NCBI GenBank assembly: GCA_037367405.1
Contig: JAZKJV010001873.1
Coordinates: forward strand, 596,078 to 660,077
DNA from: Ottelia alismoides
Taxonomy: Eukaryota; Streptophyta; Magnoliopsida; Alismatales; Hydrocharitaceae
DNA length: 64,000 nucleotides
Direction of reading: 5' to 3'
In this document: positions 33,511 through 47,099 of the stretch, piece after piece
Numbering within the stretch: position 1 is the first letter of the stretch
Layout: every line of letters begins with the position of its first letter
Program-made: the position numbers and the translations under genes
Notes under the pieces: generated by a model
Databases searched by the model: none
Told to the model about the DNA's origin: nothing
What the model saw: only the letters and a program-made list of their open reading frames with translations

Positions 33511-36500
33511 CAGGCCAAGGTCCAGATATGATCATACCCCATTGATATGGGATTCTTGGGAGAGCATAGTCCCGGATCCTTCAAGTTCGAGAGATATTGG
33601 TTGCTTGAAGAGAACTTGAGAGACTTGATTGCCAAACACTGGTCCTCCACTTCGTGCTCAGGATTGGTTGTTGCGATATTGGTTCAGAAGCTGACATATT
33701 TGCATGGTAGACAATGTTTGTACATGAGGGAAATCCGAGAGGAGCGAAGAGCCTATTGTTCCACTATGCAAGCAGAAGCATCTACGTTATATGAGGTTGA
33801 AGATGTTCGAGAGATCCAGGATTAGATGAGCTAAGGGAGAGGGCGTCATACCACAAGATCATCGTAAAGAAAGATAAGAAGCAAGTTGTGAAACGGAAGC
33901 AAGGATCCATGGAAAAGTGGGTAAAGGGAGGAGGCGTTAACATAATTTTTTCATAGGATTGCAAGTGGCAGAATCGCTACAATGTGATGCGCCTCTTGCT
34001 AGTGAGAGCCAAGCGGATTGAAGGTGACATGAAAATGGGTAGTGCACTAGCTAAGCACTTTCATGTTGTTTTCCCGCAGAGCGAAAGGAAGAGCTCGGAG
34101 ATGGACAAGTTTGGGGGCATTGCATTTATGTACGTAACGCGTGAACCCCTTGGTGCAAGGCTTCATGATTAAGGAGTTGAAAGGTGCAGTTTGGAGTATA
34201 AATCTAGATGGTGCCCCTGGTCCAGATGGCTTCCCCATTTTTACCTTTCGAGTAATTTGAGAAGTGGTGGGGAAAGACGTGATGGAAGTTGCGATAGAGT
34301 TCGGTAAGGGAAGCGCGTGCTTTGAAAGGATGAAGAAGACATTCCATTTACTATTGCTAAAGGAGGAGGTGTCCAAAATGGGGGAGGATTTATGTCTGAT
34401 AACTTTTTCGAAAAATGTTTACTTGGTGATAGCAAAGGTTCTAGCTAATAGATAAAATGTGGTTGTGACTGATATCATCTTTCCAATCCAATCTGCATTC
34501 AATACTAGAATACAAATTGGTGATAATTTACAGAGCTCATAGACGATTTCCAGTTAGAGGTGGTTGATGCAATGAATACAAAGTTTACACGGCAATGTTC
34601 TGGATCTCGCTCGAAGATCGATCGTTTCCTAGCATCCACTAAGCTGCAGGAGGCTTTCCTTCTATCCTCCGCCTCCTCCAGGCCGAGGTCCAGATATGAT
34701 CATACCCCATTGATATGGGATTCTGAGGAGATCCTAGTCCCGGATCTTTCAAGTTCGAGAGATATTGGTTGCTTGAAGAGAACTTCAGAGACTTGATTGC
34801 CAAACACTGGTCCTCCACTTCGTGCTCGGGATTGGTTGTTGCGATATTGGTTCAGAAGCTGACATCTTTGCATGGTAGACCATGTTTGTACATGAGGGAA
34901 ATCTGAGAGGAGCGAAGAGCCTGTTGTTCCATTATGCAAGCAGAAGCATCTACGTTATATGAGGTTGAAGATGTTCGAGAGATCCAGGATTAGATGAGCT
35001 TAAGGGAGAGGGCGTCGTACCACAAGATCATCGTAAAGAAGGATAAGGAGCAAGTTGTGAAACGGAAGCAAGGATCCATGGAAAAGTGGGTAAAGGGAGG
35101 TGGCGTTAACATATTTTTTTCATAGGATTGCAAGTGGCAGAATCGCTACAATGTGATGCGCCTCGTTCTAGTGAGAGAGCCAAGCGGATTGAAGGTGACA
35201 TGAATATGGGTAGTGCACTATCTAAGCACTTTCATGTTGTTTTCCACAGAGCGAAAGGAAGAGCTCGGAGATGGACAAGTTTGGGGGCTTTGCATTTATC
35301 TACGTAACGCGTGAACCCCTTGGTGCAACGCTTCATGATTAAGGAGTTGAAAGGTCCAGTTTGGAGTATAAATCTAGATGGTGACCCTGGTCCAGATGGC
35401 ATCCCCATTTTTACCTTTCGAGTGATTTGGGAGGTGGTGGGGAAGACGTGATGGAAGTTGTGATAGAGTTCGGTGAGGGAAGCGCGTGCTTCGAAAGGAT
35501 GAACAAGACATTCCATTTCCTATTGCTAAAGGAGGAGGTGTCCAAAATGGAGGAGGGTTTATGTCTGATAACTTTTCCGAAAAATGTTTACTTGGTGATA
35601 GCAAAGGTTCTAGTTAATAGATAAAATGTGGTTATGAATGATATCATCTCTCCAATCCAATCTGCATTCAATACAAGAATACAAATCGGTGATAATTTAC
35701 AGAGCTCAGAGACGATTTCCAGTTAGAGGTGGTTGATGCAATGAATACAAAGTTTACACGGCAATGTTCAGGATCTCGCTCGAAGATCGATCGTTTCCTA
35801 GCATCCACTAAGCTGCAGGAGGCTTTCCTTCTATCCTCCGCCTCCTCCAGGCCGAGGTCCAGATATGATCATACCCCATTGATATGGGATTCTGAGGAGA
35901 GCCTAGTCCGGATCTTTCAAGTTCGAGAGATATTGGTTGCTTGAAGAGAACTTCAGAGACTTGATTGCCAAACACTGGTCCTCTCGGGATTGGTTGTTGC
36001 GATATTGGTTCAAATGCTGACATCTTTGCATGGTAGACCATGTTTGCACATGAGGGAAATCCGAGAGGAGCGAAGAGCCTGTTGTTCCACTATGCAAGCA
36101 GAAGCATCTACGTTATATGAGGTTGAAGATGTTCGAGAGATCTAGGATTAGATGAGCTAAGGGAGAGGGTGTCGTACCACAAGATCATCGTAAAGAAGGA
36201 TAAGAAGCAAGTTGTGAAACGGAAGCAAGGATCCATGGAAAAGTGGGTAAAGGGAGGAGGCGTTAACATATTTTTTTAATAGGATTGCAAGTAGCAGAAT
36301 CGCTACAATGTGAAGCGCCTCGCGCTAGTGAGAGCCAAGCGGATTGAAGGTGACATGAATATGGGTAGTGTACTATCTAAGCACTTTCACGTTGTTTTCC
36401 CGCAGAGCGAAAGGAAGAGCTCAGAGATGGACAGGTTTGAGGGCTTTGCATTTATCTACGTAACGTGTGAACCCCTTGGTGCAAAGCTTCATGATTAAGG

Positions 36501-39183
36501 GGTTGAAAGGTGCAGTTTGGAGTATAAATGTGGATGGTGCCCCATGTCCAGATGGCTTCCCCATTTTTACCTTTCGAGTGATTTGGGAGGTGGTGGGGAA
36601 AGACGTGATGGAAGTTGTGATAGAGTTCGGTGAGGGAAGCGCATGCTTTGAAAGGATGAACAAGACATTCCATTTCCTATTGCTGAAGAAGGAGGAGTCC
36701 AAAAAGGGGGAGGATTTCTGTCTGATAGCTTTTCCGAACAATGTTTACTTGGTGATAGCAAGGTTTCTAGTTAATAGATAAAATGTGGTTGTGAATATCA
36801 TCTCTCCAATCCAATCTGCATTCAATACTAGAATACAAATTGGTGATAATTTACAGAGCTCAGAGACGATTTACAGTTAGATGTGGTTGATGCATTGAAT
36901 ACAAAGTTTACACGGCAATGTTCTGGATCTCGCTCGAAGATCGATCGTTTCCTAGCATCCACTAAGCTGCAGGAGGCTTTCCGTCTATCCTCCACCTCCT
37001 CCAGGCCGAGGTCCAGATATGATCATACCCCATTGATATGGGATTCTGAGGAGAGCCACGTCCCGGATCTTTCAAGTTCGAGAGATTGGTTGCTTGAAGA
37101 GAAGTTCAGAGACTTAATTGCCAAACACTGGTCCTCCACTTCGTGCTCGGGATTGGTTGTTGCGATATTTGTTCAGAAGCTGACATCTTTGCATGGTAAA
37201 CCATGTTTGTACAAGAGGGAAATCCGAGAGGAGCGAAGAGTCTGTTGTTCAACTATGCAAGCAGAAGCATCTACGTTATATGAGGTTGAAGATGTTCGAG
37301 AGATCTAGGATTAGATGAGCTAAGGGAGAGGGCGTCATACCACAAGATCATCGTAAAGAAGGATAAGAAGCAAGTTGTGAAATGGAAGCAAGGATCCATG
37401 GAAAAGGGGGTAAAGGAAGGAGGCGTTAACATAATTTTTTCATAGGATTGCAAGTGGCAGAATCGCTGCAATGTGATGCGTCTCTTGCTAGTGAGAGCCA
37501 AGCGGATTGAAGGTGACATGAATATGGGTAGTGCACTAGCTAAGCACTTTCAAGTTGTTTTCCCGCAGAGCGAAAGGAAGAGCTCGGAGATGGACAGGTT
37601 TGGGGGCTTTGCATTTATCTACGTAACGTGTGAACCCCTTGGTGCAAAGCTTCATGATTAAGGAGTTGAAAGGTGCAGTTTGGAGTATAAATGTGGATGG
37701 CGCCCCTGGTCCAGATGGCTTCCCCATTTTTACCTTTCGAGTGATTTGGGAGGTGGTGGAGAAAGACGTGATGGAAGTTGTGATAGAGTTCGGTGAGGGA
37801 AGCGCATGCTTTGAAAGGATGAACAAGACATTCCATTTCCTATTGCTGAAGCAGGAGGTGTCCAAAATGGGGGAGGATTTCTGTCTGATAGCTTTTCCGA
37901 ACGATGTTTACTTGGTGATAGCAAAGAATCTAGTTAATAGATAAAATGTGGTTGTGAATGATATCAACTCTCCAATCCAATCTGCATTCAATACTAGAAT
38001 ACAAATTGGTGATAATTTACGGAGCTCATAGATGCTTTACAGTTAGAGGTGGTTGACGCGTTGAATACAAAGTTTACACGGCAATGTTCTGGATCTCGCT
38101 CGAAGATCGATCGTTTCCTAGCATCCACTAAGTTGCAGGAGGCTTTCCTTCTATCCTCCGCCTCCTCCAGGCCGAGGTCCAGATATGATCATACCCCATT
38201 GATATGGGATTCTGAGGAGAGCCTAGTCTTGGATCTTTCAAGTTTGAGAAATATTGGTTGCTTGAAGAGAACTTCAGAGACTTGATTGCCAAACACTGGT
38301 CCTCCACTTCGTGCTTGTGATTGGTTGTTGCGATATTGGTTCAGAAGCTGACATCTTTGCATGGTAGACCATGTTTGTACATGAGGGAAATCTGAGAGGA
38401 GCGAAGAGTCTGTTGTTCCACTATGCAAGCAGAAGCATCTACGTTATATGAGGTTGAAGATGTTCGAGAGATCTAGGATTAAATGAGTTAAGGGAGAGGG
38501 CATCATACCACAAGATCATCGTAAAGAAGGATAAGAAGCAAGTTGTGAAACGGAAGCAAGGATCCATGGAAAAGTGGGTAAAGGGAGGAGGCGTTAACAT
38601 AATTTTTTCATAGGATTGCAAGTGGCAGAATCGCTACAATGTGATGTGCCTCGTGCTAGTGAGAGAGCCAAGCGGATTGAAGGTGACATGAATATGGGTA
38701 GTGCACTATCTAAGCACTTTCATGTTGTTTTCCCGCAGAGCGAAAGGAAGAGCTCAGAGATGGACATGTTTAGGGGCTTTACATTTATCTACGTAACGCG
38801 TGAACCCCTTGGTGCAAAGCTTCATGATTAAGGAGTTGAAAGGTGCAGTTTGGAGTATAAATGTGGATGGTGCCCCTAGTCCAGATGGCTTCCCCATTTT
38901 TACCTTTCGAGTGATTTGGGAGGTGGTGGGGAAAGACGTGATGGAAGTTGTGATAGAGTTCAATGAGGGAAGCACATGCTTTGAAAGGATGAACAAGACA
39001 TTCCATTTCCTATTGCTGAAGAAAGAGGTGTCCAAAATGGTGGAGGTTTTATGTCTGATAGCTATTCCGAACAACGTTTACTTGGTGATAGCAAAGGTTC
39101 TAGTTAATAGATAAAATGTGGTTGTGAATGATATCATCTCTCCAATCCAATCTGCATTCAATACTAGAATACAAATTGGTGTT
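33360..39183 (+). repeat. Five tandem copies of the LINE endonuclease-RT segment (about 1.17 kb each)
   Basis: Units start at about 33360, 34528, 35697, 36849 and 38017 and the last ends at about 39183 (periods 1168, 1169, 1152, 1168, 1166). Each runs from the endonuclease end (TKFTRQCSGSRSKIDRFLAS) to the RT N-terminal region (PDGFPIFTFRVIWEVV, then EFGEGSACFERMNKTFHFLL and IQSAFNTRIQIGDN). At every junction RT text runs straight into endonuclease text across TTTACAGAGCT, which also occurs at the true endonuclease position. Confidence 0.92.
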
Positions 39184-40660
39184 AATTTGGCTATAGCTAC
39201 CGAGATCACCATGGACTGTAAAAGACAACGGGTGAAAGGCTTTCTCTAGAAGGTGGACATTCCCGAGGCCTATGACTCTGTGAATTGGCATTTCTTGGGG
39301 ATCAGGAGTAGTAAAGTGGGGGTTTCCTGACATCTAGATCACATGAATGAAACATTGTATCACCAATGCTTCATATTATGTGCTTTTGAATAGTCAGTCC
39401 GATGGGGGATTTTTTCACCCCAACATGGGGTTCAGCAAGGACGCATGCTTACTCCTATGTTATTCATATTAGTAGTAGATGTGTTGGCTTGTATGTTTGG
39501 ACAAGTGGTACAGCAAGGCATTACATCAGGATGCTCTTTTGGGGACATCTCTATCCCCTCGCTACAATACGTTGATGACACGATACTTTTATTGAGGGAG
39601 GAAAGAAGGAAGCTAAGGGCGTGGCTGCAGTTCTGAAAATTTTTGAAATTATATGGGGAGGAAAGGAGGAAACTTGATATCCCTTTGACATGTGGCCGAC
39701 GTCAAACTGTTGATTGGCTCCCCGTCATTGAGAAGTAGGAGAAAAAGCCCGTAGGTTGGAAGGCTTCTATTCTCTCTAGAGAGGGGAGGCATGTTCTGAT
39801 AAAGTCTGTGCTCGCGACGAGTCCTATCTTTTTATGTCCTCTCATATGCTTCCTATTGGTATCCATCATTGACTTGAGATGACTATGTGGAAATTCATTC
39901 GGGCAAGTCCAATATGGACAGTTTAGGCATTCAATTGGTTGATTGGGCTACACTTATGTTTCCCAAGGTTACGGGTGGACTTGGGATATCTCATCTCGAG
40001 TCCACAATAAAGCTCTTCTATTGAAATGGTTTGCCAAATTATGGGGCAAAGATGATGCCCTTTGTTCCAAGCTCACCCACGGCATTTATGGCATCAACTA
40101 TTCAAAATAGGTTAACACGTCGATTATATGTGCTTACAAGGATGTGGATAAATCTCCAGCTCCATCCTTTCTCGATTTGGTTCGTGATTGCAATCTCATT
40201 TGGGAAATTAAGGTGTCAACTCGCATTGTTGTCTTCCTATGACTGATGCTCAAGGGGATGATCTTGATAAGAGATCGGTGGTCAAGATCTTTTATTGGTG
40301 CAAGTAATGTGTGTCCTCCTTGTGAAGTGGAAGCCGAGATTAACATTTTTTGTTATGAGATGACTAGATCTGTCTAGTGGGATCTCATATTAGCTTGGTT
40401 GACTTGGCAGAGCCTCGATACTTTCTGAGATTCAATCTGTCGAACTAGAAGTCATCCATCTGAGTAGATTCTCCTTCCTTTAGAGGCCATCCAAGCTATT
40501 TGATTAGCCATGAACAACATAACCATTGCCTTTGAGTGTTTCTATTCGTAAAATGTAGTATTCCATACCATGACTCGAGGAGAGTCATGGCTCATGTAAC
40601 TTAACATGGTATTTTTCCTTTAATTAATATATCTAGGGTGGATGCCTTTACGTTTTCCCC
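39183..40660 (+). pseudogene. LINE ORF2 RT second half and C-terminal region
   Basis: This single-copy part contains KVDIPEAYDSVNWHFLG (catalytic Asp of the RT palm), the HGVQQGRMLTPMLFILVVD block, and LQYVDDTILLL with the YVDD active site (about 39570-39600). A zf-RVT-like C-terminal region (LLKWFAKLWGKDDALCSKL, about 40020) follows. Stops and frameshifts are frequent. The tail ends in AT-rich sequence near 40660. Confidence 0.8.
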
Positions 40661-41039
40661 CCTTTTTATCTTGAAAAAATATATAAGAAAACCCTTTTTA
40701 AAATATGGATGTTTATATATAAAATAAATATTTCAACTGATATTTCCATAAATTACATGGATTTTCATTATTCTTTTTTTAAAATCCAAACTTATGAAAA
40801 ATGTTATTCAATAAACATCAAAAATAAAGAGACATTATGTTATCTATCAAAATTATTTTGTATAACACATATTAATCAATATAAAAGAGTGCAATCGTTA
40901 TAGTTTTTTCAACTGGTTGATCTCTTATATCTCCAATTCCCATTATGTATTATCATAGATATAAAATATTAAAAAACTCCATATTGTAAAATATTTCATA
41001 TTTGTTTTATATTTAAATTCTTTTAGGTTAAATTATCAA
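40661..41039. other. AT-rich unassigned spacer
   Basis: No gene, domain or repeat end recognised. Confidence 0.4.
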
Positions 41040-41230
41040 AGTCGCTCCTTTAATAGAACTCCAGTCTAGGACCGCCGCTCTGATACCATGTTGGAAAAAA
41101 TAAGAGTTGTGTTTATTCTTGGAGCCCTAGACTCTCTTATATAAGGAGAGGTCTATGGGCAAATGACATATGGTAGACAAACGAAAAGAACAATAAATAA
41201 AAGATACAGAAACATAAACTAAACTTCTAC
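41040..41230 (-). mobile_element. Copia LTR with primer-binding site, remnant
   Basis: On the minus strand a TATATAAGAGAG-type box and an end in CCAACA (41089) are followed directly by TGGTATCAGAGCGGCGGTCC, a Met-tRNA primer-binding site (41088-41069). About 30 bp of leader remain before the homology stops. The rest of the element is absent here. Confidence 0.7.
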
Positions 41231-43600
41231 ATTCAGGTTGAATACTTTTTTCATTTGAGTTTTCTTTCTATTTTGTTTCCTATTTTCTTTTCTTTTCTGG
41301 GTCAACGGTCAACTCCATTTCCGACCTCTCATGGGTCCACGTCACCCAGCCTCTCTCTAATGTTCTTCTCTAACCGGCCAACCAATTAGAACTCTCCCGA
41401 TGTTGACTCCAGGTCAACTAGCCCTCCTCTTTAGCCGTTACGAACACCAGATGTGCCACCCACTTTCTCCCTCATATCCACTTCGCTCCTCGTCGTTACT
41501 CGCCTCCTTAAACACATGCATGTAACCTCCCCACGACCCCCATCTTCCTCAAAAATTCAAATCTCCCATTAAACCCTAAACTGCCCTTCGATTAGCTCTA
41601 TAAAACCCCATGGTACCCCCTTTACTGTCGGGTATCCCCCATTGCAGATACTCCACCTCCAGTGTGATTCTCCTTCCCGATGATAGCTCGGAGGGGTTCC
41701 CGATCGTGCAACGACGAGATTACGAGGGCGAAGAGATTAGTGGCCTTGTAGCAGCTCCAAAGGTGTTGAGCTCGTACCTCTCCGCTGGAGCATTCGAGCG
41801 AAGACAGGAGGTCCCCCCTCCTACTAGGCGATCTGCACCATCCTCTCTGCTCTCAGTTCATCCTCAGGTAACCCCTTCACATATCCTTTCTTTTCCTTCT
41901 TAGTTGATCCTCTTCCTCTAGGAAAAGGAGCCCATCTCCTTCGATTCCACACTGTAGAACCCAAAATTAACCCCCATTCGACTTGATCGATCGCCTGCAT
42001 CAGATCTCCTCCTCTACTTATCTTCTTCCTCCTCCAGGTCTACCATCTTCGGCCTTGTACAAGCCAGCGCACCGTTCTCTCACCTTGAGGAGCAATACCA
42101 TCCCCTTTCCGTTTTCCTTTGGTTTTGCTAACATCTATAGGACCAACCTACATGGATCTTAATCAACGCCAGCACCTGCAGACGAAGAAAGGAGCATGAG
42201 CTCCTCCTGGATTTCCATCTCTACCGCAACATCAGGAGAACCATCGGGCTCCCCCTTCATGTTTCACCATATCCACGTCAAGCGCTTCTGCAACCATCAA
42301 TGAAGGACGAACCGATAATTCCTTCCAGATATTTGCCCCTCCCCCTCCCAAGCTCTGTCACCAACAAGAGGAACAAACTCTTCCTCAACCACCGCTACGC
42401 CGACTGTGATCCATTGTTCAGACGAGGAAGAAGGAGATCACTCAATGCTACAGGTGACGTCGGATCTCCTTGATCCTACAGCCGCTGACCAGAAACACGA
42501 GCCATCTAATCCAGATCCAAAAGACTCCTCCACGTCAGATTCATCCCAACCCGAGCCTCCTAGCATTGGGCAATCCCTAGCCATCATAGCATGCCATGTG
42601 GAGGCGTGGCACCCGAAGCGCCACTTGAATCGAAGCCGCTCACGTGCTCCACATGTGTGCACGGACACTTTTACGTTAAGGCCTCCGCACTTGTAAAGGA
42701 TCACACAAGAGCTCTCGCCTAGGGAATACTACAGAGAAGCCCCTCTTTCTTTGATACTCACATATAAGGCCATGTTTAGGACTATTTTATTATAAGAACT
42801 CACATTTTCCTTGCAAATTAGTCCTTAGAACACCTTTATTGCATATCTTTCACATTTGTAATCCTACAATTGCATATTTTGTCATTTTGAAGCTTGTTTG
42901 ATGATCTATCCTTTTATATTATTTGGGGACATATCAGAACTTGACTAAATGAAATTATTATTGTTGTATCAAATGGACATATGCAGACTTGAATTAACAT
43001 ATATCCGCATTTGAATTATTGAGAAATTTGGTTTAGTTTGCATGGCTTAAATAAAGGAGGCTTAATTAATAATTATCTCCGTGATATTTTTAAGAAATAG
43101 AATGGCATGAAACTTATAGTTATTAATTTGAAGATTAATTTGGTTTCACTTGGTATTAAGATTAATATGAGTGCAAATTTGATTGACTTAACTTGGATTA
43201 TAGCTTGTAGGGAGTTTTGAATGATAAATATTTCTTGGATCTATTTCTTTAAGATCTATGATTTATTTGAGGATATTATTGATCATATTACTTAGGGGAT
43301 TAAAATTCATGATCGCATATCCTTCTCTTTCTTTTTTTCTTTCTCTTTCTTTCTTTCTTTTATTTATATCAACATCTGTTCATCATTGCATTGTTTTCTG
43401 ACACGAAATTATTATTATTTAAATTAAATACATAAATTAATTGAAACTAAGCAACTAGAGAACAACCATTCCCTGAGTTCGACCATGGTATACTTACCCG
43501 GTAAAATTGGCCACAATTAATTTGTGAAACTTGTGATTTTTGATGAATCGTTTTCGATCTCCTATACTACAACTCGACTCTAAGAGAGGTGGAAATATGG
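41231..43600. other. Unassigned non-coding block, possibly LTR or leader of a larger retrotransposon
   Basis: CT-rich sequence with a TATA-like CTATAAAACCCC near 41598 and a (TTTC)n run near 43325-43365. A 97-codon open frame (41610-41903) and a 96-codon one (42406-42696) show low-complexity Ser/Pro-rich text and no known domain. The text near 43460-43560 (CCTGAGTTCGACC and TATACTACAACTCG) resembles sequence near the ends of some Ty3-type elements. This is weak evidence. Confidence 0.3.
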
Positions 43601-46500
43601 CTCATCAAATGCTACAGGTGGAGGGAGGAGCCATAATTCGAGCGAATCATGGGTTTCGGGTGAAGGTAGATTTTTCGGAGCAGAGACGGTTTGTGAGACG
43701 GTCCGTCTGATGATAAAATAAGCCACCCTATAAAAATTATCGAATCTTGGAAATTTCTATTGTAGTCTAAAAATAGAACATTGATAATTAATTATCCATT
43801 TATTTTAAATCGAAAAACTGCAAAACAACCGCGCATATTCCCTTGCATACTGCACAGTCACTATGTGGTAGACTGTTCATACGAATCCGCATATAGAATT
43901 TCTGAACCTTGCTTCAGATTAATGCCAGGAAAAGTTTAGCAAAAAAATGTAGGCTTACCAAGCGTTCTCCTATACATAATGCTATTCTACTTTGGCTCCT
44001 GATCTTTCGTTGTCCCAAGAAGACTATACTTGTCTAATGAGTATGATACATCCTAATACACTGTTATTGAGTACTATCTTGGTCTCATTGGCACCTCACG
44101 TAGTACTGCCAACTTGGAAACTAAGACGGCCTCTGAGAAGAGGGTGATTGACTCCAGAGCATACATGGAATGTTACATCCATCATTCATGCTATCTTTTT
44201 TACGAATACTACACATGTCATGCCAATGAAAGTTCATCACTGTTACCCGTTAGTTTTGTTGATTTTTTCTTCCTATGTTGAAGCTCCATGATGTGTTTCG
44301 TGCTCTTGAATTTCCCATGAATCTTTTGGCAAATTATGTAGACAACTCAAATGCAAGGCTATATATGGTGAGGTTTGTTGCACTTTTCAAGACATCTTGA
44401 TGATTCAGGTAATTGGTAAGGCATGACAAGAAAGGACTCTACTACATGGATACTCATGCTCTATTTGTTGTTGCCGCCTTTATTTTTACCAATTATTTAT
44501 TGTGTCATCATCAATTTGGTCGTCAGTTTGCATCAGCTCTCCATGAAACGTTTTCTTGTGTCCCTGCCAATTTTGAAGTGAACTCTGAAGCCTCCCAATT
44601 GAGGAAGCATCAATGTTATTCATATCATGCTAATTTTATCCACAGAGTTCCTTTTTATTTCATTTAGTTCGTAATGATTTTTGGGGAACTTTTCCAGTCA
44701 AAAAGTGTATCAGACCATCGATATTCCGTTGTGTTTATTAATGACTACAGTTCTTTGTCTTGGCTTTTTTCTAATAAAAGATTGGTCTCATTATCTGAGC
44801 ATCATATTTCTTTTTCCTTTTTATTAAGTCCAAAAAAATTATGCTACCATTGTTTACCAATTTTTCATTGACGATTCTTTGATTTTATACAGTGTAACTT
44901 ACAGTCGTTTCTCTCTACTAATGGGGTCATCCACCCGACTCTTTGTGCATGCACCTCTCACAAGAATGGTGTTGTTGTCTAGGAGCTTGGACATATTCTC
45001 GACATTACTAGGACTCTTCTTTTCATTTAAAGGTCTCCAAGCATTTTTCAGAGGATGTCATTCTTACTGTGATATATCTAATTAAATGTCTCCTTGGTCT
45101 ATTTTTTAAGGGCAGATTCGTTAATGTTGAGGTTGATATATTTTTTCACTGAGTACATTGATTAAGTTTGTTTTGTTCAGTCGAATGTTCCTAACAAACT
45201 CTCACCAAGTCAGTCAAGAGTATCTTTTTTGGCTACTCAATGTGCTTGAATCAGATATCAGTAAAATACTGAGTCGAGATATTCATTCTTTGGAAAAGAG
45301 AGTTTTTTTTTCACTAAAACATGGCTCCAGGTGATATACAGGTTGATGATCAGGGGTACTTCTCAAGCTATTATCCAATCCCCTATCAAAGACTTCATTG
45401 GATGCTCCATGACCACTACGTGGACATGGTATCAACAATCCATCACTTGCTTTATGCAAATCTTGTTGTATTCATCACAGCACTCATCATAAATGTGTTG
45501 ATGGTTTGAATCCTGGCCTACATACTTTCTCATTGGTCTATATGAGCATTCTCTGTTCCACGACATTTTGGAAGTTTTGAAGGAATCACGATGGAAGAGA
45601 GCAATGGATGATCATATTGGAGCACTTACAGAATACTATGGGATGTTGTTTATTGTCACGTTGATGCTACTATAGCTACATGACAATGGGTTTAGACCAT
45701 TACAATCCTGAAGGTGCAATAGAATGTCTATAGGCATGAATGGTTGCTAATGGTTTACCAAGATCTACAGCTCATTTTACTCATTTTCGTTCTATTCATA
45801 TTATTTTGCCAAGGCTGTGAACAAGAAATGGCTGCTTAATCAGTTAAACATTAAAAAATGTTCAAATTTACTTTAAATATAGAGAATTTTATGCGACCTC
45901 CTAAATCATTGGATGCCCTTTAAAGATCCCTGAGATTATCTACAAGATATTCATATATTTTTATTATTCCCCTTTTGATTCATTCCATATTTATGTTCTC
46001 ATATTTTAACCTCTTTACTTGTAAATAGAGAAGTAGGATACAAAGGAAAAATCTCATCACTCATTTCTTTGTACATGACATCCCTAAACCGACGTTACAT
46101 ACCTTTTTTGACCAACTGCATTATCTACCCACCTAATAGTCATATATCTTCCTTATGCCAGTCATAAGACAGGGGAATATGCATCTTCTCCTCTAGCTAC
46201 AACCACAGGTGAAGAGAGTCAACTATGCTACTTAGGAGCAAGGCAAGGGCACAATCTATGCCTTACTCTAGAATGGTATTATTCCTTGAAACACAAATAA
46301 CACGATAAATTATGACACTGCTTATGAGATTCAAAATAATTTGAAGGGCTCAAATTTTCAGGAGAAGAATGTGGCCATGTGTTCCAGATATATCATTTCA
46401 TATTTGACAAGAAAGAAAGTCTCTTTCCAAGTGCTACTTGTAGTTAAGAGCATCGAGAGAGAAATACAACCCTTTGAGGTCTATTTGAACTTAATAGATG
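43601..46500 (+). mobile_element. Old copia remnant
   Basis: Broken forward-strand pieces: GLYYMDTHALFVVA (about 44430), SEASQLRKHQC (the integrase Cys pair, about 44595), NDFWGTFPV and VSDHRYSVVFINDYSSLSWL (integrase core, about 44670-44770), and an RT-start-like KRAMDDHIGALTEY (about 45597). Gene order is copia-like but stops are everywhere. The fragment is interrupted by the LTR element inserted at 46501. Confidence 0.6.
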
Positions 46501-46806
46501 TGTTAGAGTATGTGTCATTCATATGTAAGATGGATAAATGAATCCTTCCAAGGTCCATTTACCATATCCAGGAGTTTAGTCACACATCTACCAGTGTTGG
46601 GGATTGGAGGGTCTGTCGAGGTTATATAAGAAGTCCCATACCTCATGTATTCAGTGAGAAAGTGCAAAGCAACATATGGCCCTTTGAGGCCTTCTCCTGT
46701 GGTTTCATCTCGCTCTTTAGGGAGTAGGGTTCCACGTTAAAATATTGCATTCCTTAATGTTTTATCTATTTCTCTGATATTCGCTTTCGCATTTTATTTT
46801 CTAACA

Positions 46807-46832
46807 TGGTATCAGAGCGGGTTCAATTCTCG
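46807..46832 (+). promoter_or_regulatory. Primer-binding site with extended tRNA complementarity
   Basis: TGGTATCAGAGCGGGTTCAA follows the LTR. The first 12 bases are complementary to the 3' end of initiator Met tRNA, and the next bases resemble the complement of its T arm. Confidence 0.75.
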
Positions 46833-47099
46833 AGGATTTTATGTTGATTATTTATTTGTTAGAAATTCGATTTTTTGGTGTATTGTTCTTGAAGATTATT
46901 TGTTCAAACGTTAGGGTTTTCTGAAACCCTAAAATCTACAAGTTAAGGGTGTTGTGTTCAACACCAAGTTCTGAGGAGTTCTCTAGCGATGTGGCGATCT
47001 TGTCATGCTCCAGCCGCATCTAGCGGCAACATTCATCGTTGCCCAATTCTCTAGGCTCGAGGCTTCATGCTCTAGACGGTAGGATGGCTCTAGATGAAG

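Larger units (their letters stand above)
30955..40660 (+). mobile_element. L1-type LINE with internal five-fold amplification
   Basis: Domain order is that of a plant L1: an ORF1 region with zinc knuckle (about 31110), ORF2 endonuclease (about 32880-33510), RT (34190 onward) and an RT C-terminal half plus tail (39183-40660). Without the repeats it would be about 5 kb. The segment spanning the endonuclease end to the RT start occurs five times. In-frame stops occur throughout, so the element is dead. I could not fix the exact ends or a target duplication. Confidence 0.8.

Noticed and set aside
33360..39183. CRISPR-like or satellite array
   Set aside because: Units are 1.17 kb of LINE coding sequence without short spacers.
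33212..39333. Many 60-140-codon frames on both strands repeated every 1.17 kb
   Set aside because: They are pieces and shadows of the LINE ORF2 in the five tandem units, not separate genes.
41610..41903. 97-codon frame after a TATA-like box
   Set aside because: No domain, low-complexity Ser/Pro content, and it lies in an unassigned retrotransposon-like block; not enough to call a gene.
46807..46840. tRNA-gene-like text (GGTTCAATTCTC resembling a pol III B box)
   Set aside because: It directly follows an LTR and is explained as a primer-binding site complementary to initiator tRNA; no cloverleaf can be made around it.
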